Below are positions 31,534-42,674 of a DNA stretch of 64,000 nucleotides, piece after piece. The translations under genes were made by a program, and so were the position numbers. Below the pieces are notes generated by a model. The model was given only the letters and a program-made list of their open reading frames with translations. It ran no database searches and was not told the DNA's origin. Source of the stretch: Rhineura floridana (Eukaryota > Chordata > Lepidosauria > Squamata > Rhineuridae); the NCBI RefSeq assembly GCF_030035675.1, contig NC_084481.1, forward strand, positions 232,840,927 to 232,904,926, in the 5' to 3' direction. Numbering within the stretch: position 1 is the first letter of the stretch; the number at the start of each line of letters is the position of its first letter.

Positions 31534-32579
31534 CTTCCATTTGTTTAAGAAGGATTCCTTTAATCAGAAGATTGGATCAGAATCAGTGGGCAAGCTTCCA
31601 TGAACAAGACCTTATTAACTTTATTCATAAGCTGCCAACTCATTTTTTTAAAAGTCATGTCGGTGTATATCATTCGAACATCAGATAATTTATAAAATCA
31701 AAAAGAACAGAAGAAGTGACCAACACAGTCAAATTAATTCTCTAAAAATGCTTGGTGAAACAGAAACATTTTCAGCAGGTGATTAAATATCCAAAATTGT
31801 AAATGATCTCAATAGGAGCAGTGTTTCAAAATACTGGCGTCACTGGTCCACCATTGGGGATCTTTCCCTGCGATGCACAAGGGGGCAGGTATGATCCAGG
31901 GCAGATTCTGAGTTCGTGCAAGGCAATTGCAACTACCCCAATTGAGAGTGCCTTGCAAGTGTCCCCCAGAATGCTTTGCATCTTTCAGGGATTCATGGCA
32001 AATGTAGCATTTTCCATGACAATTTGTGAATTGTGGGAAACTTCCCTTCAAGGCAGCCAGTTTGAAAACCACATATAATGGGCCAGCTGTGAGGGGGAAT
32101 GACCTCAGGGCTGGCTTCAGATCTGAGGGGTCTCTAAGCAAAATGTCCTCTGCTGGACTCCCTCCTCTGTCAGAGGGTCCTGATATGCTTGCCCATCTGC
32201 AATGGTGGCACCCCAAGCCATGCTGGGCAGCTGAATCTGGCCACTTGTTTTCATTTCCCACAATGCCCAACAGCGATGCTAGGCTGAGGCAGATCCCACA
32301 CTCTGGTAATTTTCAGGGTGCTGGAAATTAAGGGACAGTCAGGGAAGGCATCAGCAATTGCACCTGCCAGCTCTAAGGATGCCAACTTCTGGCACCAGGC
32401 CTACATAACTTTTTTCAAAAGGTGGATTGCAATATCCCTCTTTTTAAAAAAATAAAAATCCTAGAGCTCTAGCGTTGATCAGAAACCCACTTACCTGGGA
32501 ACTGATTTTTTTTTTTTGCTAACTGGTCAAAAACTCACACAATTTGCGTGCTCTCAAAGAGAGACTCTTCACATATGTT
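31534..32579. other. Unassigned intronic sequence
   Basis: About 1 kb; 31590-31790 may be an old LINE tail on the minus strand ('attcataagctgccaactca'). Otherwise nothing recognised. Confidence 0.25.
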
Positions 32580-32584
32580 CCAAT

Positions 32585-32765
32585 ATTTATTTTATTTATT
32601 TATTGTTTTATTTATACCGCTGCCTTTCTTTCCATGATAGAAACCCGAGGCGGCTTACGCATGGTTCCCAAGCAGTCTCCCATCCAGGCACTGACCAGAC
32701 CTGACCCTGCTTAGCTTCAGCAGGGAGATGGCCTCATGTGCCTTCAGGCCATAGCCTGGGACCAG
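32585..32765 (-). repeat. 5S-rRNA-headed SINE with L2-like tail
   Basis: On the minus strand: 'ctatggcctgaaggcacatg', then the 5S internal promoter region (complement of 'gtctcccatccaggcactga' and 'gaccctgcttagcttcagca'), then a tail whose complement is 'tttatttataccgctgcctt', like the L2-family ends in this window, and (AAAT)n. The head is 5S-like but lacks the 5S 3' end, which sets it apart from the pseudogene at 23601. Confidence 0.75.
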
Positions 32766-32785
32766 TCAATATCTCTGACTTAACG

Positions 32786-33170
32786 CAGCGGTTCCCAAAC
32801 GTTTCTGCACATGACCCCTTGAAAATTTTTGAGGCTCTGGGCAGACCACTTAACAATTTTTCGGCCCATTGCAGCCGCTGTAATGCCATTCATTCATTCA
32901 TTCATTCATTTTGCCTTAATTGCTTCTCTTATCTTTTGTACATGGTATTTATTACATTACAACTGCAATTCCATTGAATTCCAAGGGTAAGAAATAACAT
33001 ACAATATAAGAAATAAATGAAGTAATAAAAATCCAAATAAAAATTGGCATTTAATATCATGGACGTGCCATCTCCCGTCTCCCACCACAAATCCGCAGAC
33101 ACACCTCAGACCATTTGAATGATGCTTGCAGATCTGCGGTCGTCTGCAGACCACAATTTGGGAATCGCTG
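32786..33170. mobile_element. Charlie-like hAT non-autonomous element with 8-bp TSD
   Basis: Starts 'cagcggttcccaaacgtttc' and ends 'caatttgggaatcgctg' (inverted). Flanks 32778-32785 (acttaacg) and 33171-33178 (acttaaca) match at 7 of 8. Contains (ATTC)n at about 32889-32911. No transposase. Confidence 0.9.
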
Positions 33171-33287
33171 ACTTAACATATGTTCCAGGACTGGCATTTG
33201 GACATGTTTTAGGAGCTGTTCTTCAAAAGTCCTCTCATTCAGCCCTGCCGAGAACTCTCGCTTAGCATCATAGAATCCTGCCTTAGA

Positions 33288-33358
33288 GGATTCCTGCACT
33301 GAGCAGGGGGTTGGACTTGATGGCCTTATAGGCCCCTTCCAACTCTACTATTCTGTGA
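33288..33358 (+). repeat. CR1 LINE tail
   Basis: 'ttcctgcactgagcaggggg', 'ttggacttgatggccttata', 'ccaactctactattctgtga'. Confidence 0.85.
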
Positions 33359-33379
33359 AAGATGGGACATAAATAGGAC

Positions 33380-33770
33380 ATACCATCTTATCAGGAGCTC
33401 TGCTCTGCGCAACATAGGAAGCGGACCTTTAGTGATGTGGCACCTACCCTTTGGAATTCCCTCCCCTTAAATGTAAGACAGGCAGTATCTCTGTTGTCTT
33501 TTTGGCGCCTACACTGAAGACCTTCATCTTTCAACAAGCCTTTTAAGGAGAGACCTTAATCGAAGTCTGCATCTGTGCTGGAATTGCTTTTTAAGATGTT
33601 TTTAAAGTTGTTTTTTTAAAGATGTTTTGTTTTTAATATGTTTTAAAGTCTTTTGCTTTTAATATGTTTTAAAGTGCTTTTAGTATTTTTGTTTGCAGCC
33701 CTTGGCTCCTTCTGGGAGGATGGGCGGGATATTAATTAATTCATTAATTCATGAATTAATGAATTAATGA
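33380..33770 (+). repeat. L2-like LINE 3' end
   Basis: 'taccatcttatcaggagctc', 'caacataggaagcggacctt', 'ggaattccctccccttaaat', then 'cccttggctccttctgggag' and an AATT-rich end. Parallel to 51900-52320. Confidence 0.82.
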
Positions 33771-34309
33771 AAAATAAGGCAGATTAAGGGCTCTGCTCGT
33801 GCGTATTGGTGAGTCTCCCATAAATGCACACCCTCCGTCTAGAAACCTTCAAACCCATTTCCATTATTCGTGCCACGATGAAGAGGTGGGGATCTTGGCT
33901 TGGTTTGAGTTGGTATTTCCTTTGCATGCATACAGCTGTAATTCTCTGGAGGTGATTTCGTTAAATGGAGTCACCTACCCTGATATCCATGCAGAGAAAT
34001 CCAAAAAGCCTTCATGTTAAATGTTCTAGACAGCTGCGGCTTGCTCCTTTCTCCCTCGGTTGCTATGGCAACAGTAAGCATCCTCCAGTGTGGCTTGGCA
34101 TACTTATAAAGGGGCCTCAACAAGCCTTGCTGGTCAAGAGCCTGGTTGCTCTCACACAAAAACACCCCGATACGTTGCAGACTGAACTTGATAATATTAA
34201 TGAATAATAACAACAACTTGGTTTTGGAAATGGCTCAAGGTGTACCAAGAGCATACTAGGAACGGAGGAGAAATTACATGAAACAAATACATGAACCAAA
34301 ATACAGCCA
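33771..34309. other. Unassigned intronic sequence
   Basis: No repeat recognised. Confidence 0.25.
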
Positions 34310-34602
34310 TCCTTCGGAATTAGCGCTTTACTGAATTTTGCAATGCATTTCTCCAGACAAGCAATGTGTGCAAAAGACTTCATATGCTAGGGTAAAATGT
34401 GCAGGGAAATGCATATGAGTGAATATAACATACAAAAATGCATTGTGGGAGGGAAAATTGCTTTGAAAAAAAATGTGATTGTTAGGAGAAATTAGCACAA
34501 AAATGCTGATTCAGTTTTCATGAGGACTTTTTAAAAAAATCGCAGATGTGGAAACGTGGAGAAATGTGTTCTTTAAATGGTCAGATTCACACATCCCTAG
34601 TC
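34310..34602 (-). repeat. hAT fragment (TAGGGATGTG terminus)
   Basis: AT-rich, with short repeated 'aaaatg' and 'gcattg' motifs, ending 'cagattcacacatccctag', the complement of a TAGGGATGTG hAT terminus related to the element at 52970. The other end is not present. Confidence 0.5.
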
Positions 34603-34660
34603 CAGACTGAGCTTAGCCTTGGGAATGGCTCAGGCATCAGAGTGCTGGGCTCTGCCTCGT

Positions 34661-34778
34661 GAACAATCTTCAAGCAGAGGCTGGATAGCCACCTGTTGAA
34701 GGGGGGAGGACTCTAGCCCTAGATTTCCTGCAGGGAGTTGAACCAGGTGGCATACAAGGCCCCCTTGTCCAACTAGCA
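34661..34778 (+). repeat. CR1-like LINE 3' fragment
   Basis: 'caatcttcaagcagaggctg', 'gatagccacctgttgaaggg', 'gcagggagttgaaccaggtg': a diverged CR1 tail region. Confidence 0.6.
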
Positions 34779-34789
34779 TGGGACAGTGT

Positions 34790-35425
34790 GGCCTCCACTA
34801 CATATGCACTAATAACCTCCAAAATAGATTACTGCAACATGCTCTGGGGTGTGTGTGTCCTTGAAGACTGTTTAGAAGCTGCAGCTGATGCAGAATGCCA
34901 CTGCCCAGCTGTTATCTGGGATGATGACGGTCGGGTCTTATCTGATCCTCAAATCCCTACATTGGTTGCCTCTGAACTTCCAGGCCAGTCAAGATACTGA
35001 GAGGAGGATATAAAGCCCTCAATAACTTGGTCCCCGAGTACTGGAGGGAGCATCTTCAGCACTGCCTTGCCCATCTTGTTAAGATGTGCTGGGGATAATC
35101 TGCTTGTTGTTTCAAATTTAGCTTCTGCTAGACAGGCGACAAAGCAAGACGGGGCATTCTCGGTGGCAGCCCCCCAATTATGGAACTCTGTCCCAAATGG
35201 CATTTGGTTGTTCCCCAAACTGGCTTCATTTATGCACAAGGTAGAAATATTTTTGTTTATCCAGGGCTATGGAATGGAATCAACCTTCTTGCTGACACTG
35301 CCAATTTGTGCATGTGGTTATAATGACATCAACGTTATTTTTAAATTGTTGTGCAGTATATGTGATACTGTACCGTTAGCCGCTCTGTGCTCCCATTGGG
35401 AGGAACAGCGGGATGCAAGTATGAG
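34790..35425 (+). repeat. L2-like LINE 3' region
   Basis: The frame at 34788 begins with TYALITSKIDYCNMLWG, the conserved 'TSRIDYCN' region of this LINE group. Later 'AFSVAAPQLWNSVPNGIW' (35147-35200) and tail 'ctctgtgctcccattgggag' are readable. Several breaks in frame. Confidence 0.82.
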
Positions 35426-35494
35426 GAAACAAAGTCTGTTATTCAACATGGCTGTCTATACCAGGATTGAGCCTGGGGCCCTCCAGATGTTTAT

Positions 35495-35975
35495 TGTTAT
35501 TTATTTTATTACATTTATATCCTGGCATCCTCCCAAAAGGGCAGCAAACAAAATCATCTTAAAACAAAAGACTTTAAAACATATTAAAACAAAACATCTT
35601 TAAAAAATCTTAAAATGCAATTCCAGCACAGATGCAGACCTGGATAAGGTCTCTACTTAAAAGGCTTGTTGAAAGAGGAAGCTCTTCAGTAGGCTCTGAA
35701 AAGACTACAGAGATGGTGCCTGTCTAATATTTAAGGGGAGGGAATTCCACAGGGTAGGTGCCACAACACTAAAGGTCCTTTTCCTATGTTGTGAGGAACG
35801 GACCTCCTGATAAGACGGTATCTGCAGGAGGCCCTCACCTGTGGAGTGCAGTGATCAACTGGGTATATATAAGGGGTAAGACGGTGTTTCAGGTATCCTG
35901 GTCCCAAGCTGCGTAGGACTTTGTACACCAAAACTAGAGCCTTGAACTTGGCCCGGTAGCAAATGGGCATGTTGT
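35495..35975 (-). repeat. L2-like LINE 3' end
   Basis: Minus strand frame (35970-35731) reads MPICYRAKFKALVLVYKVLR, GPGYLKHRLTPYIYPVD and so on, the L2-like ORF2 segment also present at 51770. The 3' UTR complement runs to the 'atttatatcctggcatcctc' tail at 35513. Confidence 0.85.
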
Positions 35976-35979
35976 TGGA

Positions 35980-36085
35980 TGACAGTTCTCATCAGCCCTA
36001 TCCAGCAGGGCCAGTGGCCATGGATGATGGGAACTGGAGTTCAGCAACGTTTGGAGGGTGCCGTTCCTTATTCCTGGCCTGTACT
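35980..36085. repeat. Family 1 hAT-type MITE
   Basis: 'gttggatgacagttctcatc' and 'cctatccagcagggccagtg' are mirrored by 'gatgggaactggagttcagc' and 'aacgtttggagggtgccgtt'. Confidence 0.6.
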
Positions 36086-36109
36086 ATATCTTTATGGCTT
36101 CCTTACAGC

Positions 36110-36256
36110 TATGGACATAATATCCCCAGCACCTCCAAACAGGGCTGAGAAAGACTCCCTCTCTGAAACCCTGGAGAGCTGCTGCCAGTCAGTGTAGACA
36201 AAACTGAGCTAGATGGACCAATGGTCTGACTCCGTACAAGGCACCTTCTTATGTTT
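36110..36256 (+). repeat. tRNA-headed SINE (family 1), 3' half
   Basis: 'gagaaagactccctctctga', 'aaccctggagagctgctgcc', 'gctagatggaccaatggtct', tail 'ggcaccttcttatgtttctt'. The end resembles the CR1-L3 terminal 'ttcttatgttct'. Confidence 0.75.
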
Positions 36257-36315
36257 CTTCTTCCTGGCAACCATTGGCCAACCTAATCCTGCTCTGGACC
36301 TAGAAGTTTAGGGGA

Positions 36316-36396
36316 AGCGCCATAGCTCAGTGGCAGAGCACCTGCTTTGCATGCAGATGGTCCCAAGTTCTGTCCTCAGTGGCATCTCTTGGTGCC
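36316..36396 (+). repeat. tRNA-headed SINE (family 1), head
   Basis: The best head in the window: 'gcgccatagctcagtggcag' (A box), 'ctttgcatgcagatggtccc', 'agttctgtcctcagtgg' (degraded B box). Truncated at about 36396 by an L2-like tail in the opposite orientation (36400-36490, 'tcctgcccttctagcctata'). Confidence 0.8.
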
Positions 36397-36559
36397 CTCC
36401 ATTTATTTTTATTTATTTATTTATTTAAAATATTTCTATCCTGCCCTTCTAGCCTATAATAGGGCAGTGAGGGCGGCTTACAAAAATAAAATCAAACACA
36501 TACATAATAAAATTGTAAACAGTAGAATCACAAAAACATTAAAATACAATTAAAATACA

Positions 36560-36622
36560 TAAAATACTATATATAGATACACACACACACACACACACAG
36601 ACAGATAGATAGATAGATAAGA
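36560..36622. repeat. (TA)n-(CA)n-(GATA)n microsatellite
   Basis: Short compound simple repeat. Confidence 0.9.
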
Positions 36623-36689
36623 CAGTTTAGAAAGCAACAAACAGAACTTCACTCAAGCTTGCTCTGGATCCCTATAAGGATATATATAT

Positions 36690-37240
36690 ATTTCTTCTTG
36701 GCGATCACTCGTGACCGAGTAAGATTGTCTTCCAAAATACAGTATTTAACAATGGATCCGTCTGAATCTGTATCCACCGTCGATGTACCAGACCATGACT
36801 AGGGGCTTCTGGATTTCACAGACCTGCCCCCGTCATCATTTGTCAATCGCCATGGGACTTTTGTTATGGAAGACGCCTGTGTGTGAGTTTGTTTTATGTG
36901 GTGAGATCAGTGCACGACGATCAATACACAATCTTGACAGAAAAAGGCTTTGATCCAGTGGCATGGGTACCACGATGATTGGAAGTCTTTTATCTGCTGC
37001 AGCCTTCATCCGCCTTCAAAGCCGTTGTAACATACACATTGTTATCCTCCACCTGTTCTGCAGTTGAGGACATATTTGGATCATTCTCTGCCTGGTTCCA
37101 CTCCCTCAACCTTACCGCCATGGGTGACCCTGCTGGCATTGCTCACAGGGTTCATTGGAACACGCAATCCCACTCACCACTACAAGGTGACGATCCAGCG
37201 AGGGGATACACACACACACACATATATAGGGAGTGGTACT
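36690..37240. other. Unassigned, possibly an old dispersed repeat
   Basis: A coherent, fairly GC-balanced 550 bp ('ttggcgatcactcgtgaccg', 'cgagtaagattgtcttccaa' near the start; 'acgatccagcgaggggatac' near the end) that matches nothing else in the window. The start looks familiar from dispersed vertebrate sequences but I cannot name it. No long open frame. A (CA)n run at 37207-37222 follows it. Confidence 0.25.
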
Positions 37241-37281
37241 AAAGGGGACTACAAGGGTAAAATTTAACGTAGAAGGCATAA

Positions 37282-37623
<342 letters not shown>

Positions 37624-38360
37624 ACCTCACAGGAGCCTGACTCCGATTTGGGCCACCCTGGACACTGATGTAGAGATTTTTCAGCAACGTGGGTGTCTTT
37701 CCAGAGTCCACCCAATTTTAAAAAATCCAAATGGCCTGGAAGTTTACAGAGAAGCGCATGATATATATATTAAAAAAAAAAGGCTGCCTTCGGGGAATGA
37801 GATGATGACGTTGATCGACATTGTGAGGCTAAAGATCTTGGCATCTGCAGAGTTGTCTGGAGAGGGAGGGGGGAATGTGTAAAAGAGTAAATTCAGTGTC
37901 CATTTAATGCTCTTGCCAGACAAAACCCTTTTGAATTTTTTTCCCCGAAAACAAAGAGGGTTGTGCAGAGCAAGGTTGCAAATGATGCAAAGGGTTCTGT
38001 GTATGTGTATATAGATGGCATTCTTTTGTTTTGCTTTCTCCCAAATGTCACAAGGTTATTTATGTTCAACTGTAAAATAATCGCAACAGGTTAAATTTAT
38101 TCTGATGTTTCTTAGCGTTGGGTCTTATGCGTACTTAGCCTATTTAGAGTAGTGCCACACGAGAAGGGAAACCCAATTTGCAGCCGCCTGTCAGTCACTT
38201 CTTATCAAGGATTTAGGTGAGAATGTGTCATAGCTTTGGAAGGGCCTATGAGGCTGTCTTGTGCATTCCTAACGTAGTTACTACCACTGTTTTCTAACAC
38301 TTGTATTTTGTAGCTTTTTGTTCTGCAAGTAAACTGTATGTTGTGATGGGGCATCTTGAC
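37624..38360 (+). other. GNG2: GNG2 3' untranslated region (end uncertain)
   Basis: Repeat-free, moderately AT-rich sequence follows the stop codon. A candidate variant polyadenylation signal AGTAAA lies at 38328-38333 with a GT-rich stretch after it ('ctgtatgttgtgatgggg'). No canonical AATAAA is seen before the LINE copy at 38690. The true end cannot be set from sequence alone. Confidence 0.45.
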
Positions 38361-38689
38361 TCATTCTCTTTCATCTTTGTCTCGCGGAATTCTGTGCTCT
38401 TAAGGTGTACTTACAGTTATCACCATCTGGTTCCAGAACTTGCATGCAATCGCCGCAGTCTCAAAGGGCAAGGTCTGTCCCATGTCGGGGATGCTGGGCT
38501 GGGCTACTGGAAGCAGGCATTTGTTCCCCCCCCCCCCAGTCTGCATGGCATGACAAAGCACAAAGGGACACTTCAGCCTCCCTGGATGAAAAGGGCCATA
38601 GAAGATAATCAGAAGCCTCTGATTGCCTGTCACAACTACTGGCTCTGATGACTGTACAGTCAATGAGAGAAAAGACCCTGTGCCTGCTC
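38361..38689. other. Unassigned, GNG2-RTRAF intergenic
   Basis: Nothing recognised apart from a poly(C) run at about 38526-38539. Confidence 0.25.
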
Positions 38690-38981
38690 AACCCTCTGGC
38701 GTTATGGGGAGTCCCACAAGATGTCATGATGGCCACCAACCTGGATGGCTTTGTAAGAGAATTAGACAAATTCATGGAGGATGAGGCTATGTTCTGCCTC
38801 CACTGTCAGAGGCAATATGACTCTGAATGCTTGTTGCTGTGAGGAATCACAAATGGGGAGAATGTTGCAAGCAGATCCTGCTTGCGGGCTTCCCATTGGG
38901 CCTTTGGGTGGGTACTGTGAGAACAGGATGCTGGACTAGAAGGGCCCCCTTTGGCCTGATCCAGTTACAGGCCTCTTATGG
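38690..38981 (+). repeat. CR1-L3-type LINE 3' end
   Basis: 'gatggccaccaacctggatg', 'attagacaaattcatggagg', then the 3' UTR and the tail 'ggcctcttatg'. Collinear with 49080-49372. Confidence 0.82.
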
Positions 38982-38996
38982 GTCGTCTTGAAGTCA

Positions 38997-39232
38997 TTGA
39001 AAATGGAAATGGGCTGCCTTCAAGTCGATCCTGACTTATGGCAACCCTATGAATAGAGTTTTCATGGTAAGTGGCATTCAGAGGGGGTTAATCATTGCCT
39101 TCCTCTGAGGCTGAGAGGCAGTGACTGGCCCAAGGTCACCCAGTGAGCTTCATGGCTGTGTGGGGATTCCAACCCTGGTCTCCCAGGTTGTAGTCTAGCA
39201 CTCTAACCACTATGCCACACTGGCTTTCCTTC
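38997..39232 (-). repeat. Sauria-type SINE (tRNA head, Bov-B-like tail), complete
   Basis: On + the complement of the tail comes first ('gggctgccttcaagtcgatc', 'ctgacttatggcaaccctat'), then the body, then the complement of the head ('ttccaaccctggtctcccag' = B box, 'gcactctaaccactatgcca' = A box). The tail resembles that of the Bov-B LINE ends in this window, suggesting Bov-B as its mobiliser. Confidence 0.8.
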
Positions 39233-39664
39233 AAGTCACTAGGGATGTTCAAACATGCATACATCCAAGAAGTGGAAGGTGGAACAACAGGGCCATGCCT
39301 GCCGGCTCCACTCCCAACATAGCCTGCTTTGTGCCTGACATTTTTGAAAGAGCATCTTGAAAACAGCCCATATGATGGTCAAATATAAATCTGACTGGGG
39401 GAAGATGCCTTCACAAGGCAGCCTTTGCTTGGTCTGTTCCAGGCACCTTGTCGCACCCCATCAGGCTGCCCTTCATCCTGGTGTTCAGAGCCTCACTGCC
39501 TATTACAGGTGCTTGTATGAATAGTCAGCTCTTTGTAGAAATGTGACGGTCTCCTTTCTGCAGCTTGGTGGGGCTGGGAAGTGCCGGTTCAACCCTCTCC
39601 TTTTTTATCTCCCTTCTTGGGAACGGGTGGGGGAGAGAGCCCCAGATGAGTGACAGGTGGTGGG
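39233..39664. other. Unassigned intergenic sequence
   Basis: No feature recognised. Confidence 0.25.
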
Positions 39665-39745
39665 CAGCCTTCATTATCCTGGGCTGATGGGAGTTGTGGT
39701 GCACAACATCTGGAGGGTGCCAGATTGGCAAAGAGCCGCCGAAAT
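39665..39745. repeat. Family 1 hAT-type MITE, one arm
   Basis: 'tgggctgatgggagttgtgg' and 'caacatctggagggtgccag'. Confidence 0.55.
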
Positions 39746-40189
39746 GCATGTTAGCCACCTACGCTCAGTTATTATTTCAAAGTAAGGCCTCCAAGAAAGA
39801 TGGCTGCTGTGTGCTTCATATCTAAATTAACACCTTGCCGTGACATTATTATTATGCATCTGTTATAATAATTTGTGGAACCTTCATCTCGGCGTGACGG
39901 GTTCACCCGACAGAATTGCAAATTGATTCCTTCCCCAGAAGCCCCCTGCTGGACAGTTTGGGCAAACGCCCACTGACTGAGAGCTCACAGTAACAACAGG
40001 ATAGGTGCCGCGCTGCTGTGACTGTAAGACTTGGGCTATGGAAGCCCAGACTTGAACCTTTGGGGTCAGCCACTCGCTCTCAGTGTGAAAAGGGACGCAA
40101 CTTTCAAAAAAGGCAGTGAACATTCTCTGAGCTGAAAACACATTTATGAGCAAGAAACGGATGTTCAGATTGCAAAGCTTAGAACGTTA
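39746..40189. other. Unassigned intergenic sequence
   Basis: No feature recognised. Confidence 0.25.
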
Positions 40190-40257
40190 CATTCTCGCGG
40201 CCCTGGGCTCCTTCTGGGAGGAAGGGTGGGATGTACTTTTAATAAATAAATAAAATA
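40190..40257 (+). repeat. L2-like LINE tail
   Basis: 'gccctgggctccttctggga', 'ggaagggtgggatgtacttt', (AAAT)n. Confidence 0.75.
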
Positions 40258-40267
40258 CATCTATCTT

Positions 40268-40405
40268 CATGCATAGGGATAGCCAACATGGTGCCCTCCA
40301 GATGGTGGACTCCAACTTCCACAGCCCCAGATAACAGGGCCAGTGATCAGGAATGATGGTAGTTAGGCTCCAACAACATCTGGAGGGGATCACGTTAGCT
40401 ACCTG
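40268..40405. repeat. Palindromic hAT-type MITE (family 1)
   Basis: 'tagccaacatggtgccctcc', 'agatggtggactccaacttc' mirror 'gtagttaggctccaacaaca', 'tctggaggggatcacgttag'. Confidence 0.7.
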
Positions 40406-41034
40406 TGCAGGGCTGTTGTGAAAATAAAATGGGTTCTGGAGCATTTCACCTTTGCTAGGTGTACCAGTCTGTTCTAGGAGCCTCAGACACAGTAGGGGCT
40501 GATTATTTATGTAAACTATTTGATCCCACTCTTTCAGCCAACAAAGACTCGGAGAGAGGCTTACAAATATTAGTCATCAGTAACAATTCCCGCAGGCAAT
40601 ATAAACGACATGGCATAAAAGGAAAAGAGATCAGGCGGGAGGAGGGGGAAAATGCAACTTAGGCATTAGATCTGCAGAGTTCTTGTAACTTTCCAAAACT
40701 GGAATGGAAAGATTTGAAGGACAAGAGGAGCAAAATGTTGCTGGTTTCTCAGCTACACTGTTCGAGAAGTCATGTGCTCCTTCCTTATGCAGGAGATGAT
40801 TCTGACAATTGATTGCACTGTATTGGGGCAACGTGAAAGTTCTGCCTCAGTTGTTAGATCTGTGATATCCTATGGATACATGCAAAACAAAAAACGCTGC
40901 TTGATGTTTATCAACCCAGATCTCACACACACCCACGCCAAGATAACAAGTTTGATTTTCTCCATATCCCAATAGCCCAATCGTACAATCTGCCTGAGTA
41001 TTGGGTGATGCGGATCGGTGCCTCAGTAATATCC
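40406..41034. other. Unassigned intergenic sequence
   Basis: No feature recognised. Confidence 0.25.
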
Positions 41035-41350
41035 CACTGGGAAAAGTTGTGGCTTAGCAACACTACAGCCCTAAACTAGTTTAATAGTCATTTACTCTTT
41101 CTAGAGGTCCCTGGGAATTGCAGCTCTCTGAGGAAGGGGAGGAGGAGACAGATTTCTAATAATTAGCATTTTCCCGAATTGATAGGTCCCAGGATCCTTG
41201 GAGGGAGCCAAATTCACAGAGCAGGAAACTCCAAGTGCAAAAACAATCCCACTGAATGCCAGTTGCTAGAGCAGCCTTCACCAACCTGATGTCCTCCAGA
41301 TGTTTTCGACTACAACTCCCATCAGCTTTGGAAGCCAATCTTGGCTGAGG
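41035..41350. repeat. Fragments of MITE family 2 and family 1
   Basis: 41060-41140 carries 'tccctgggaattgcagctct' (family 2). 41270-41350 carries 'ttcaccaacctgatgtcctc' and 'cgactacaactcccatcagc' (family 1). Confidence 0.5.
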
Positions 41351-41395
41351 TATAATTCATAAACTGATTAACAGTGCAAATGTACACATGTCTAC

Positions 41396-41497
41396 TCATC
41401 TGAACAGGGTGGTTCATGACAGATGCTCTTGGAGGTTGCTGATTCATACGATTGCCATAAGTTGTAGTTGACTTGGAGGCACACAACAACAACAACT
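41396..41497 (+). repeat. Bov-B (RTE) LINE tail
   Basis: 'ctgaacagggtggttcatga', 'gccataagttgtagttgact', (ACA)n. Confidence 0.85.
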
Positions 41498-41584
41498 ACT
41501 AAGAAGTCCCACTGAGTTCAGTGATGCAGAAATTCTGTTAGTAGGTATAGTCTAAAATATCTTTGGTTTCTAAATGATGAGGTT

Positions 41585-42120
41585 AAGGCTAGGACTGGGG
41601 AGGGCAGCTATGAGAGAACTAGAAAAGGTCCTCAAATGCAAAGATGTATCACTGAACACTAAAGTCAGGATCATTCAGACCATGGCATTCCCGATCTCTA
41701 TGTATAGATGTGAAAGTTGGACAATGAAAAAAGCGGATAAGAGAAAAATCAACTCATTTGAAATGTGTTGGAGGAGAGCTTTGCACATACCACAGACTGT
41801 GAAAAAGACAAATGATTGGGTGTCAGAACAAATTAAACCAGAACTGTCACTAGAAGCTAGAATGATGAAACTGAGGTTATCATACTTTGGACACATAATG
41901 AGAAGACCTGATTCACTAGAAAAGACAATAATGCTGGGAAAAACAGAAGGGAGTAGAAAAAGAGGAAGGCCAAATAAGAGATGGATTGATTCCATACAGG
42001 AAGCCACAGACCTGAACTTTCAAGGTCTGAACAGGGTGGTTCACAACAGATGCTCTTGGAGGTCGCATATTCATAGGGTCACCATAAGTTGTAGTCGACT
42101 TGAAGGCACATAACAACAAT
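41585..42120 (+). repeat. Bov-B (RTE) LINE 3' end with long readable ORF2 C-terminus
   Basis: An open frame of 179 codons (41574-42113) covers the C-terminal part of the Bov-B ORF2: 'ISMYRCESWTMKKADKRKIN', 'SFEMCWRRALHIPQTVKKTN', 'KPELSLEARMMKLRLSYFGH', 'EKTIMLGKTEGSRKRGRPNK'. One codon is missing near FEMCW relative to 56903 (FEMWCW) but the frame stays open. The RT core is absent (5'-truncated). Tail 'accataagttgtagtcgact' and (ACA)n. Confidence 0.92.
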
Positions 42121-42220
42121 CCTCCAGATAGGCTTTGTATAAAAGCCAATTTTAAACAAATAACCCCCCCCCAAAATATTATTTTTTAAAGACTGAAGAG
42201 CAGCATGTCCACTCAGAAGC

Positions 42221-42570
42221 ATACAAGGAATACAGGAAGCAGCCTTATACTGAGCAAGACCATTGGTCCATCTCGCTCAGTGCTGTCTGCGCTGACTCAT
42301 ACCAGCTCTCCAGGGTTACGGACAGCGGACATTCCCAGCCAGGGATCAATGGCAGCTGGTGGCTCCAAGTCAGTGGAATCCGCTCCAGGTTTTAGTCTGA
42401 AATTCCAAGGAGCTGGCCATGGTGCTTCAAGCTCCTTGGAAGTTCAGACTAAAACCTGGAGTTGATTCCACTGTCCCACTGACATGAAGCCATCAGCCAC
42501 CACTGCTGGGATTGAACCTGGGACCTTCTTCACATGAAGCAGATTCTCTGCCACTGAGCTACTGCCCTTC
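42221..42570 (-). repeat. tRNA-headed SINE (family 1) split by a MITE
   Basis: Outer pieces: 'ggaatacaggaagcagcctt', 'accattggtccatctcgctc' (3' half) and 'gattgaacctgggaccttct', 'ctctgccactgagctactgc' (head). The 157-bp palindrome at 42351-42507 separates them exactly where uninterrupted copies are continuous. Confidence 0.8.
42351..42507. mobile_element. 157-bp palindromic MITE inserted in a SINE
   Basis: 'ggcagctggtggctccaagt', 'caggttttagtctgaaattc' mirror 'aagttcagactaaaacctgg', 'catcagccaccactgctg'. Flanking ggatcaat and ggattgaa agree at 5 of 8 positions, so the duplication is only suggestive. No other copy in the window. Confidence 0.72.
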
Positions 42571-42674
42571 CCTGAGGTATCAGTTCATGATCTTTCTAAC
42601 TGGCAACCTATTTCGTGTGAAGGAATCCACTTTGTCTTGAGTTTTAAAGCATTGCAATGCCAGTATTATTATGA

